Assembly: GCF_018853815.1 (NCBI RefSeq)
Contig: NZ_JAAOMP010000028.1
Coordinates: 1-64,000, forward strand
Length of the DNA stretch: 64,000 bases
Direction of reading: 5' to 3'
Source: Acidithiobacillus sulfurivorans
GTDB lineage: Bacteria > Pseudomonadota > Gammaproteobacteria > Acidithiobacillales > Acidithiobacillaceae
The number at the start of each line of letters is the position of its first letter. Positions within the stretch are counted from its first letter, which is position 1. This document shows, piece by piece, positions 17,976 through 25,722 of the stretch. Under the pieces are notes generated by a model. The model was not told the DNA's origin and did not search any database. It saw nothing but the letters and a program-made list of their open reading frames with translations. The translations under genes were made by a program, and so were the position numbers.

Positions 17976-19070
17976 TTGACGGATCGTACTCAATCCGTGC
18001 AGCGTTGGTTACCCATTTTACTGATTGCTTTTGCATTGATTTGGATATTGCAGGATTTTTGGTCAGCCTTGGCCTGGTCGGCGGTGCTGTCTGTGGTGTT
18101 CTGGCCTTTTGTGGCGCGCATTCCGGGGCGATGGCGACCTTTGGGAGCATTGTTTTTTGCCCTGACTGCGGCCAGTTTGATTCTTTTGCCGCTGGCCTTT
18201 GTGATTTTAGAAATGCTGCGCGGCCTGCATTTGCTCGGGCCATGGGTTTCCCGGGAGGAATTATCGCACTGGGCTTTACCCACTTGGATGAGTCAGCATT
18301 TGCCACTCATTTTACTGGATCCGTTGCGACATTTGTGGCGCGTTGCCACGGGTTGGCTTGGCGCATTTTTACCAGGAATCAGTGCAAAAAGCGTCCTCTT
18401 GGCCCCGCATTTTACGGGATTGCAGGTTCTCGGGGGCTCGGATGCGTTGCTGGCGCATGGGCAAATGGTGCTGAATGTTCTTGGCGGTGCCGAAGATACT
18501 GCTTTAAATGCCAGTCTGGCGTTGCTGCTCCTGTTTTTCTTTCTGTTGCATGGTGAAACGTTGGCTCAGGGACTGGCAGAACGTGTTACCGGGCTGGCTG
18601 GTGCTGAGGTATGGAAGGTGGTTGCCCGTGGTCTCGATATTTTGCGAGGCACTTTCTGGAGTGTCGTGATTACCGGTTTGTTTGAAGCCCTGTTGTTTTG
18701 GGCCTTATATGCAGCCTGCGGAGTACCGCATGCCTTGATCTGGGGGACGGTATCCGGGGTGTTTTCGGTGATTCCCTTTGGTGCTTCAGCAGTATTTACC
18801 GGCGTGACCTTATGGGTCTGGTTGGCAGCATCTGAACCGCTGCTGGCATTGGTGATATTTATTGCCGGTAATATTATCACCACATTGGCAGATAATTTGT
18901 TGAAACCGTTACTCATCGGTGGTCGTTCAAGAATGCCTTTCATGCTGATTTTTATGGGACTCATTGGGGGGCTTTCGGTGCTGGGCATTTTTGTGGGTCC
19001 GATGCTGATGGGTATGTTGATGGCCTGGTGGCAGGGGTGGAAGAGTGGTGACGCGGAGCAATCGAGCTGA
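17976..19070 (+). CDS. AI-2E family transporter (PerM/YdiK-like)
   Basis: The 364-residue protein has about eight membrane segments in the AI-2E/PerM arrangement: an N-terminal pair, a long soluble loop (about 95-165) and a C-terminal bundle that includes the family's PHALIWGTVSGVFSVIPFG stretch. Members export autoinducer-2, act as antiporters or have unknown substrates, so no substrate is assigned. The start is TTG at 17976, preceded by GAGGG at about 8 nt. The stop lies one base before the ATG of the next transporter gene, so they form an operon. Confidence 0.85.
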   Translation: MTDRTQSVQRWLPILLIAFALIWILQDFWSALAWSAVLSVVFWPFVARIPGRWRPLGALFFALTAASLILLPLAFVILEMLRGLHLLGPWVSREELSHWALPTWMSQHLPLILLDPLRHLWRVATGWLGAFLPGISAKSVLLAPHFTGLQVLGGSDALLAHGQMVLNVLGGAEDTALNASLALLLLFFFLLHGETLAQGLAERVTGLAGAEVWKVVARGLDILRGTFWSVVITGLFEALLFWALYAACGVPHALIWGTVSGVFSVIPFGASAVFTGVTLWVWLAASEPLLALVIFIAGNIITTLADNLLKPLLIGGRSRMPFMLIFMGLIGGLSVLGIFVGPMLMGMLMAWWQGWKSGDAEQSS

Positions 19071-19071
19071 T

Positions 19072-20547
19072 ATGCAGGACATAAAATCGGTCACTATCGA
19101 GAACGAGAAGAATTTTCAGCTAGATTGGTCGGCGCGACTGATGTTTGTAGCTATTCTGTCCTCTATTTTTCTCGCGGCGATGGATCAGACGGTTGTTTCG
19201 ACAGCCTTGCCGACTATTGCTCGTGATCTGAATGGGTTGGCTAAATTGCCCTGGATTGTCACGGCTTATCTGCTGACCTCAACGGTCTGTTTGCCGGTAT
19301 ATGGCAAACTCGGTGACTTGCTGGGCCGCAAATATTTGCTGCAATCCGCTGTATTATTATTTCTGGCTGGGTCAGCCCTTTCGGGATTGGCTCAAAATAT
19401 TGATGAACTCATTCTGTTTCGTGCCTTACAGGGTATTGGTGGTGGCGGTTTACTGGTAACAGCCATTGCCTCTATTTCGGATTTTATTCCGGTAACCCAA
19501 AGAGGCCGCTATCAGGGGCTGGTCGGTGCTGCTTTTGGTTTGGCTACTTTAATTGGCCCTTTTCTGGGTGGGTTTATTGTGGAGACGTTGAGCTGGCGCT
19601 GGATTTTTTATATTAATGTGCCCATTGGCATATTTGCCTTGCTGGTTATTGGCACCGCCTTTCCCAAACCTCTCCGTACGGCTGAATGGATTATGGATGT
19701 CTGGGGGACCGTTTTGCTGATTACGGGACTCAGTGCTTTGGTCTTATTTGCCAGCGTGGCAGGTCCAATATTGGCCTGGAATTCTCCCGAATTATGGTTG
19801 ATGCTGGCGCTGGGATTGGGTAGTTTCGCCGGATTTTTCATCTTTGAAAAACACCATCCTCAACCATTGCTACCACTGTCTTTTTTTAACTTCCGGACGT
19901 TTACTCTGAGTGTCATCCTGTCTTTTTTTGTGGGCTTGGCTATGTTGGGTTCCATCAGTTTTTTACCCATCTACCTCCAGGATGTTCGCCATTTTTCACC
20001 CACCATGTCGGGACTCGAATTGTTATATCTTTTGGTCGGAATGTTGTCCATGTCCATTATGGCTGGGCGGCGGATCAGCCATAAACAGCGCTATCGGGAA
20101 TTTCCCATTATCGGTGCACTGCTGATCACGGTTTCTTTGGGTTGGCTTTCCAGGCTCGGTGAGCAGACCCCGATGTGGCATATCGACGGTGCCTTGGTGT
20201 TGTTGGGCCTTGGTCTTGGCATGACCATGCAGGTATTAGTGTTGTCAGCACAATTGGCGATTCCGCATAAAAATCTCGGCGTGGCTACTTCGACGGTTAC
20301 CTTGTTTCGCTCCATGGGCGGAACCTTGGGAGTGGCTGCTTTTGGTGCCGTTTTTTCTGGATTAATGGCCGGTGTTGCGTCATCTGCCGAACACGCTGCC
20401 ATGATTGTTCAGACCTTGCGTACGGATTTTTTGATAGCTGCCAGTTTTAGTCTGGCTGCATTTGTCGGTGCCTGGTTTCTGGAAGATATGCAAATTCTTT
20501 TAAAAAAACGTCAGGATCTGGAGGCCCTCTCGAATGGAGAGAGCTAA
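19072..20547 (+). CDS. DHA2-family MFS drug/proton antiporter (EmrB/QacA type)
   Basis: The 491-residue protein has about 14 membrane segments with the DHA2 hallmarks: LAAMDQTVVSTALPTIARDL in the first segment (motif D1), GKLGDLLGRKYLL (motif A) and GAAFGLATLIGPFLGG (motif C of antiporters). It would expel toxic compounds or acids using the proton gradient. The ATG at 19072 is placed directly after the upstream TGA; a GTG at 19045 inside the upstream gene would add nine residues and has an AGGGG before it, so it remains possible. No membrane-fusion partner (EmrA) is adjacent. Confidence 0.88.
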   Translation: MQDIKSVTIENEKNFQLDWSARLMFVAILSSIFLAAMDQTVVSTALPTIARDLNGLAKLPWIVTAYLLTSTVCLPVYGKLGDLLGRKYLLQSAVLLFLAGSALSGLAQNIDELILFRALQGIGGGGLLVTAIASISDFIPVTQRGRYQGLVGAAFGLATLIGPFLGGFIVETLSWRWIFYINVPIGIFALLVIGTAFPKPLRTAEWIMDVWGTVLLITGLSALVLFASVAGPILAWNSPELWLMLALGLGSFAGFFIFEKHHPQPLLPLSFFNFRTFTLSVILSFFVGLAMLGSISFLPIYLQDVRHFSPTMSGLELLYLLVGMLSMSIMAGRRISHKQRYREFPIIGALLITVSLGWLSRLGEQTPMWHIDGALVLLGLGLGMTMQVLVLSAQLAIPHKNLGVATSTVTLFRSMGGTLGVAAFGAVFSGLMAGVASSAEHAAMIVQTLRTDFLIAASFSLAAFVGAWFLEDMQILLKKRQDLEALSNGES

Positions 20548-20565
20548 CGCTGCAGGTAACAAATG

Positions 20566-21381
20566 TTAACCGACGTAGGCTGTGCTGGCTTTGGGTGCAT
20601 GTTCCCAAAGTGAGCGCAGCCTTTTGGTGAATCGTCCCTGCGGATAGTTGGCATGGAGTATGGCCGCTGTGGTACGCGCTTGCTGGTTCAAATTCAAATG
20701 CAGGTAGGATTTACTTAAATAATACAGCGCTTCTTCACGGGCCGGACTGAGTTGATAATCAGTGATGACCCTGCTGCAGCGATTGGCGGAAGCCACATAA
20801 GCATCGCGAATATAATAAAACTTGCAGATATTAAGATTACGCTGGCCGAGAATGTCGATAATTTTGGCAATGTGTAGTCGGGCACTGACTGCGTATGGTG
20901 TCTTGGGAAAGGTTTTGGCCAGATAGGTGAACGTGTTTAATGCTTGATAGTCGGGAGTAGGGGTATATTCCGGACCCTCAATGCCTTCATATTCGGCAAG
21001 AGCCTTCAGATAATAAGCATAAACAACATGTGGATTTGCGGGATGTGCCTTGATAAAAGCCGAGGCTGCCGCCGCTGCCGCTTTGGAATCACCAGACCGG
21101 TAATAAGCGTAGGCAGTATCCAGTTGGGACTGCTCTGAATAGGGGCCGTAGGGATATTCTGTCTGTAAATTTTCAAATTGCCGGATGGCTTGATCGTAAT
21201 CGCCCCGATGCAGAGCTTCCTGGGCCGGTCTGAACATTTGCGCAACTGGTGCTACGTGGATGTGCTCGCCCTTTTTATCGGGTGTACTGGCGCAACCGGA
21301 CAAAGACAAGGTCATCAGCGCAGAAATAAAAAGAAATGAAGGTAAGGCGGTTTTGTAAGTACGAATGGTAAGCGGCGGCAT
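20566..21381 (-). CDS. bamD: Outer membrane assembly lipoprotein BamD
   Basis: The 271-residue lipoprotein precursor has a signal peptide ending in the lipobox LSGC, followed by TPR-like repeats (ALHRGDYDQAIRQFENLQTEYP; AYYRSGDSKAAAAAASAFIK; AREEALYYLSKSYLHL). The segment YAYYLKALAEYEGIEGPEYTPTPDYQAL with a long insertion is typical of BamD (ComL/YfiO). It is an essential part of the BAM complex that inserts beta-barrel proteins into the outer membrane. The ATG at 21381 gives a normal signal peptide. The gene is convergent with the DHA2 transporter, 18 nt away. Confidence 0.92.
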   Translation of the reverse strand: MPPLTIRTYKTALPSFLFISALMTLSLSGCASTPDKKGEHIHVAPVAQMFRPAQEALHRGDYDQAIRQFENLQTEYPYGPYSEQSQLDTAYAYYRSGDSKAAAAAASAFIKAHPANPHVVYAYYLKALAEYEGIEGPEYTPTPDYQALNTFTYLAKTFPKTPYAVSARLHIAKIIDILGQRNLNICKFYYIRDAYVASANRCSRVITDYQLSPAREEALYYLSKSYLHLNLNQQARTTAAILHANYPQGRFTKRLRSLWEHAPKASTAYVG

Positions 21382-21450
21382 CTCTGGTTCACTATTATTC
21401 AGGATCAACCAGTATGACGCCGACAATCTGCCAGAAGTTCCCCGGCTGCC

Positions 21451-21735
21451 TTAAATGGATGCAGGCTCTTGGGCAGAAGCGGTTACCGGAACCATGGATT
21501 CAGCGGCATCAATGACGCCACGTTCGGTTTCGAGCACGTCTCCCTTGGCGCGTTCCCGTTCTACCAGATTAATCAGACGCGCCACCTGAGCAGGTTTGAC
21601 GGCCAGATATTCGGCAATGGCCTTCATGTCTTCTTTCAACTGTGCCTGAATGGAATTGATACCCTCCCGGCGGTTGATGATGTCTTCAATGGCCTCACGG
21701 GCCTTGTGATCAAGTTCCAATGTTTTCCTCTGCAT
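21451..21735 (-). CDS. Small helical protein (94 aa), unknown
   Basis: The 94-residue product is strongly helical and charged: TLELDHKAREAIEDIINRRE, then IQAQLKEDMKAIAEYLAVKP and VARLINLVERERAKG. The mix of coiled coil and a KPAQVARLINLV helix distantly recalls small DNA-binding proteins such as the GapR/DUF2312 group, but this is not an identification. It lies 37 nt downstream of the LexA-box-controlled membrane protein gene on the same strand and may be in that transcript. No strong ribosome binding site precedes ATG 21735. Confidence 0.55.
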   Translation of the reverse strand: MQRKTLELDHKAREAIEDIINRREGINSIQAQLKEDMKAIAEYLAVKPAQVARLINLVERERAKGDVLETERGVIDAAESMVPVTASAQEPASI

Positions 21736-21772
21736 ATGGTGGATGGTAGTCGCGCAGCAGTTTAGCACGATC

Positions 21773-21988
21773 TCAAATTTGTGGACGCTGATCCTGGGGC
21801 GTGACGGGATCTTGCGCGCTGGCCGGTAAATACTGCACTTGCTGGACTGCGACAGTTTCCATGGCTGAGCTTGGGCCGGGCTGATAGTGTTTATCCTGGT
21901 GGCCGAGCCAGACGCCGATGAATGCCCCAAAGACAATGATTCCCATAGTTTTGGTCCAGAGCTGCAGAGTAGAATGATGCGTAATCAT
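21773..21988 (-). CDS. Small single-span membrane protein behind a LexA box
   Basis: The 71-residue protein has a short polar N-terminus, one membrane segment (about residues 13-29, TMGIIVFGAFIGVWLG) and a 40-residue Pro/Gln-rich tail that should face the periplasm. An excellent AAGGAGG lies 7 nt before ATG 21988. A near-consensus LexA operator sits only 18 nt upstream of the start codon, so the gene should be induced by DNA damage. A one-span membrane protein of this size under LexA matches the architecture of SOS division inhibitors such as Caulobacter SidA, Staphylococcus SosA and Bacillus YneA; there is no evident sequence similarity. The function is inference. Confidence 0.7.
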   Translation of the reverse strand: MITHHSTLQLWTKTMGIIVFGAFIGVWLGHQDKHYQPGPSSAMETVAVQQVQYLPASAQDPVTPQDQRPQI

Positions 21989-22004
21989 GATAAGCCTCCT
22001 TACG

Positions 22005-22028
22005 GTTACTGTATATAAATACAGTAAC
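22005..22028 (-). promoter_or_regulatory. LexA (SOS) box
   Basis: The core TACTGTATATAAATACAGTA (22007-22026) fits CTGT-N8-ACAG and differs from the ideal TACTG(TA)5CAGTA at one position. The dyad extends to GTTAC...GTAAC over 24 bp. On the minus strand a -35-like TTGCAT lies just upstream, so bound LexA would cover the promoter -10 and start region. The regulated gene is the 71-aa membrane protein; tag ends about 110 nt upstream. Confidence 0.85.
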
Positions 22029-22137
22029 CCGATAAAAAGGAAAATGCAAGTCTTTCTGATGACGCCATGAACAACAACGGCGCTGGCCAAAGGCGCGGCA
22101 AAGCCTCCCGGCCAACGACTGCTTTCAAGGTTGTGGA

Positions 22138-22692
22138 CTAAAAACTTTTGAAGCAGTCGGTGCTGTGGTCATTGACCATGCCGACAGCTTGCATATAGGC
22201 ATACATGATGGTCGGGCCTACGAAGCGCATGCCGCGTTTTTTGAGATCTTTGGATAGGGCATCCGATATTTCGTTACGGGCGGGTACTTCAAGAATACTG
22301 CCGGGACGGTTGACCAGGGGCTGACCATCGACAAATCGCCAGACATACGCATCAAAAGAGCCGAATTCTTTTTGAATAGTCAGGAAAATGCGAGCGTTAT
22401 CCCGTGCTGCATAGACTTTCAGGCGGTTGCGGATAATTTCCGGGTTGTTTAAAAGCGTTTCCAGCTCTGTGTCGGGCATCCTGGCCACCGCTTCAGGGTC
22501 AAAGTGGTGAAAAGCCTGACGATAGGCTGCTCGCTTTTTGAGGATAGTGTACCAATTCAGCCCGGCTTGGCTGCCTTCCAGAATGAGCATTTCAAAAAGT
22601 TGCCGGTCATCATGGACGGGAACACCCCATTCCAGATCGTGATATTGCACATAATCTGCTTTGTCGAGAGGTACCCACGCACAGCGTTGCAT
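22138..22692 (-). CDS. tag: DNA-3-methyladenine glycosylase I
   Basis: The 184-residue protein matches E. coli Tag (187 aa). It starts MQRCAWVPLDKADYVQYHDLEWGVP and ends with the VNDHSTDC motif. The zinc snap is intact: Cys4 and the early His in QYHDLEW, plus the His and Cys of NDHSTDC. Tag removes N3-methyladenine from alkylated DNA. ATG 22692 reproduces the family start; longer in-frame starts exist but add nothing conserved. It is 66 nt downstream of doxDA on the same strand. Confidence 0.93.
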   Translation of the reverse strand: MQRCAWVPLDKADYVQYHDLEWGVPVHDDRQLFEMLILEGSQAGLNWYTILKKRAAYRQAFHHFDPEAVARMPDTELETLLNNPEIIRNRLKVYAARDNARIFLTIQKEFGSFDAYVWRFVDGQPLVNRPGSILEVPARNEISDALSKDLKKRGMRFVGPTIMYAYMQAVGMVNDHSTDCFKSF

Positions 22693-22758
22693 ACAAAAAT
22701 CCGTCCGGTGAGAAACAAACAGCATCGTCTCCCGCCGAACGGTTCGCGTCAAATGCCC

Positions 22759-23847
22759 TTAATGAGCGGCGATTTGTGCGCTTACTTCCGCTTTCTGACC
22801 ATTGATGTTCAGTACTTGCAACTGGTAAGGACCGGAACTGGTGTTGATAAAGCCAGTACTGCTGACCGGTAGGTGCAACATGGCTTCTGCACCCAGACCT
22901 GCCTTAAGGCCCAGAATTTTATCTGGAGCAATTTGCTGGTAGGCAAAATCATTGTGAATGTCTTTGGGATTAAGACGGGAAAGCTGCTTGCCATCCCAGG
23001 ACTCCACGACTTTGCCATTATAATCCAGCAGGCGGATGGCAATAATATGCGCCGGTACGGAAGCCGTTCCTGCATCAATATACATATGCACATCCACGCG
23101 ACCATCGGGCAGAACTTGCACATCGGTCATTTTGACATGGTGGGCTTTTACGCCGGTAGGATCGCCGTGGAAGGGGGTGATCACTGAGCCACGATAGTAA
23201 GAATAGGTGGCGACAATGAAAATGACCGCAATCCAGAACAGGGTTAGGGCCAGCTTTTTGAAAGCACCGTCGGACAGGGGTAGGGGTAAACTGCCTCCCA
23301 GCCAGCGAAACCAGCCTTTCTGGGCTAAAGCCGGATTACGTTTCATCATCCAGTTGTCAATGGAGTATGCGCCACCACCAACGAGGAGCAGGGTGATTCC
23401 CATGCCGAAGTTGGATGCGGCCATAGTCCATTCATCAATACAGGTGGCCCCTTGCCAGCCAAACAACAGCATCAGCGTAAAAGAAAGACCCAGGGTTAAA
23501 AAAGCCGCGAGTCGGGTCATGAAGCCGGACAACAGCATCAATCCGGAAATGAGTTCAACCGCGCTGAAAATGATGACTCCCGCATAAAGCAGGACAAAAT
23601 GGTGCAGTAAAAAAGCCACCAGATGATTCAAGCCAAGAATCGCTCCCGGCATGGCGGTTTGAAACTTGTAAGCCATCCAGTGTCCGGCCGGATTGATTTT
23701 CTGGGGGCCATAAATGAAGCGGCGGGAGCCACCACCCCAGTAAATCCAGCCCTGGACAAAACGCACGGCGAGCATGCCAATGGCCAGTATGCGCCACGAA
23801 TGTTGCGAGGCTTGATCGGTTGCTGCAGATTTCATGGTTGTTGCCAT
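22759..23847 (-). CDS. doxDA: Thiosulfate:quinone oxidoreductase, DoxD-DoxA fusion
   Basis: The 362-residue protein is a fusion of the DoxD membrane subunit (about 20-170, four membrane segments with FVQGWIYWGGGSRRFIY and the GATCIDEWTMAASNF loop) and the DoxA region (about 200-360, one membrane segment followed by a periplasmic beta domain). TQO oxidises thiosulfate to tetrathionate and reduces membrane quinone. Fused DoxDA is the form found in Acidithiobacillus. It starts 12 nt after the tetH-type gene with AGGAG 6 nt before ATG, so both genes form one operon of the S4-intermediate pathway. Confidence 0.9.
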   Translation of the reverse strand: MATTMKSAATDQASQHSWRILAIGMLAVRFVQGWIYWGGGSRRFIYGPQKINPAGHWMAYKFQTAMPGAILGLNHLVAFLLHHFVLLYAGVIIFSAVELISGLMLLSGFMTRLAAFLTLGLSFTLMLLFGWQGATCIDEWTMAASNFGMGITLLLVGGGAYSIDNWMMKRNPALAQKGWFRWLGGSLPLPLSDGAFKKLALTLFWIAVIFIVATYSYYRGSVITPFHGDPTGVKAHHVKMTDVQVLPDGRVDVHMYIDAGTASVPAHIIAIRLLDYNGKVVESWDGKQLSRLNPKDIHNDFAYQQIAPDKILGLKAGLGAEAMLHLPVSSTGFINTSSGPYQLQVLNINGQKAEVSAQIAAH

Positions 23848-23859
23848 TCTTGACTCCTG

Positions 23860-25371
23860 TTAAGCCTTGTTGGCGTTGAATTGCGGGTTGACGTCCTTGA
23901 CCGGTACGGCGTTGATCCAGTCCCACGAATTACCTAGGTACATAGTGCCCCCGACAATGGTGGGATTCACGATGCCAAAGCGACCTCCGACATGATATTC
24001 GTGAACCATCTGACCCGTTTTAGGCTGAATGGCATAAATGTCCGGTCCAGTAGAAATATAGAGCATATTTTCATAGTACGTCGGTGCGCCACGTCCTGCT
24101 CCGGCAGGACCAGGATTGGGTACGTGCCAGGTCCATGCCACTTTACCGGTATGCAGATTCATTGCCTCATAGGTCGAGGTGACGGGGGAGCCGACATAAA
24201 CCATCCCATCATGAATCATGGGAACCCCACCCTTAAAGGCCGGAATCTTGGGGCCACGTCCCATATTGTTTGTCCACAGAACTTGTCCGGTATTGGCGTT
24301 AAAAGCCCGAACCAAGGTTTCCATGGAGGGTTTGCCATCCACCATTTTGGGGTTGGCCACGGTGTCCATGACGACAATACCGTTGTCCACAACAGGAGAG
24401 ACATCGCCCATGCCGGTATTGACGGCACCGGGAATTTCACCTTTCCACAACACCTTGCCGTTGTTGACATTCAGTGCATAAAGACCGGGGATGACGGACA
24501 TGGAGACGTAAACGTGGTTTTTCCAGACTACGGGGCTGGACATGTTGGCTATGCCTCCTACATGGGTTTTCCAGATAGCCTTTCCGTCCGTAGAGCGAAT
24601 CCGGTAAATATTGCCGTCGCCGGTGCTGATGAAAAGGGAGTGGTCCGCATAGGCCGGGGTGGGCATGGCATCTCCCTGGGTCTTGAAGCTCCAGAGCAGC
24701 TTGCCATCTTTGCGATCCAGGCAGAAAATGCCGTTGTAACTAATATCCTTGCCGCGCCCGGCCTGCTTGGGATGTTTGGAATACTCCATGACATTGGCAA
24801 AATTGAAAGACACGCTACCCGCAGATAGATAGACCTTTTTGCCGACGACCAAAGGATTACCCATGAGGGTATTGGCTACCGGGCTGCTACGCCAAATCAG
24901 CTTGCCAGTTTGGGCATTGACAGCGTAAGCGAACATATCATCGCTTTCCGCATACACGACCCCTTTGACAACCGAAACGCCCAGGGCATTTCCATAAAAC
25001 TGGGTTTGTACCGGGAGCGCTTCCTTGATGCCATCCACTTTTTCGCCGTAGGGATGGTTATCATTGAGCGGCCAGGCCCGGGCTTCAGGGAAATTCCAGC
25101 GGACGCCATCACGAATCCAACGGGGCGCGTTGTGAGCAACAGGGAATCCGGCATTGTGCTGAGGATTTCCATAGGCGTGGGTCCACTCCGAAGGACCGAC
25201 CTGATCATTTGCCTGTGGCGCATTTTGCGGTAAATATAGCGTCGCAAAGGGACTTTGGGGGTCCAGGGTATTGTTGATGGGATCTTGAGGTACCTGATTG
25301 GTCTGCGCCCAGGCGGTCCCGGAAATCAAGATGCTGACTGCTGACAATATGACTATCTTGCGGAATTTCAT
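23860..25371 (-). CDS. tetH: Periplasmic PQQ-type beta-propeller protein, probable tetrathionate hydrolase
   Basis: The 503-residue precursor has a signal peptide (cleavage after GTAWA) and eight or so beta-propeller blades with repeats such as AVNAQTGKLIWRS, CLDRKDGKLLWSF, LNVNNGKVLWKGE and AFNANTGQVLWTN. Tetrathionate hydrolases of Acidithiobacillus are exported PQQ-fold proteins of about 500 residues without a need for PQQ, and their genes often sit next to doxD/doxDA, as here. The enzyme splits tetrathionate to thiosulfate, sulfur and sulfate. ATG 25371 has AGGAG 5 nt upstream. The propeller is certain; the tetH identity rests on size and context. Confidence 0.7.
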   Translation of the reverse strand: MKFRKIVILSAVSILISGTAWAQTNQVPQDPINNTLDPQSPFATLYLPQNAPQANDQVGPSEWTHAYGNPQHNAGFPVAHNAPRWIRDGVRWNFPEARAWPLNDNHPYGEKVDGIKEALPVQTQFYGNALGVSVVKGVVYAESDDMFAYAVNAQTGKLIWRSSPVANTLMGNPLVVGKKVYLSAGSVSFNFANVMEYSKHPKQAGRGKDISYNGIFCLDRKDGKLLWSFKTQGDAMPTPAYADHSLFISTGDGNIYRIRSTDGKAIWKTHVGGIANMSSPVVWKNHVYVSMSVIPGLYALNVNNGKVLWKGEIPGAVNTGMGDVSPVVDNGIVVMDTVANPKMVDGKPSMETLVRAFNANTGQVLWTNNMGRGPKIPAFKGGVPMIHDGMVYVGSPVTSTYEAMNLHTGKVAWTWHVPNPGPAGAGRGAPTYYENMLYISTGPDIYAIQPKTGQMVHEYHVGGRFGIVNPTIVGGTMYLGNSWDWINAVPVKDVNPQFNANKA

Positions 25372-25651
25372 CACTTCTCCTCGTGCATTGAAAATGTGAA
25401 ACAACATCGTTGAAATTCTCTCATGAGGCGTGCTGAATAATTAGAAAATTCTAATTTGTTAATGAATAATTCAGTATCATCATTGAGTTACTGAACCCTA
25501 AACCTCTCGATATGAGATATCAATAATATAAATGTAAAAAATTGAAACATGGTTACATATGATTACACTTAATATCTTAAAAATAATTTCAAGCATGATA
25601 TTTATTGTGAATTAAAAGAAAGGGTATTATTTTTTAATAAAATATGCAGAT
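25372..25651. other. AT-rich upstream region of the tetH-doxDA operon
   Basis: About 280 nt of very AT-rich sequence without a gene. It holds two short palindromes (25439-25456 and 25509-25521) that may be operators. I see no sigma-54 -24/-12 motif and no clear sigma-70 promoter by eye. The far end belongs to the htpG terminator. Confidence 0.5.
25439..25456 (-). promoter_or_regulatory. Palindrome upstream of tetH, candidate operator
   Basis: AATTAGAAAATTCTAATT has two 8-bp arms separated by AA and is centred about 76 nt before the tetH ATG, a usual place for a regulator site. A second dyad, GATAT-GAG-ATATC, lies at 25509-25521. Tetrathionate genes in this genus are under dedicated two-component control, but no regulator gene is in the window and the site is not a known motif. 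Confidence 0.4.
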
Positions 25652-25690
25652 AAAAAAGGCATCACCTTCTGCTGATCAGAAGGTGATGCC
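25652..25690 (-). terminator. Rho-independent terminator of htpG
   Basis: A perfect 14-bp stem (GGCATCACCTTCTG and its complement) with a five-base loop is followed on the minus strand by six T residues. It begins about 32 nt after the htpG stop codon. Confidence 0.93.
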
Positions 25691-25722
25691 ATGACCATTG
25701 AACAAAAGGATCAGTGGGTTTA

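Noticed and set aside
23992-24828. 278-codon plus-strand frame opposite the tetH-type gene
   Set aside because: The opposite strand has clear propeller repeats and a signal peptide; this frame has no recognisable motif.
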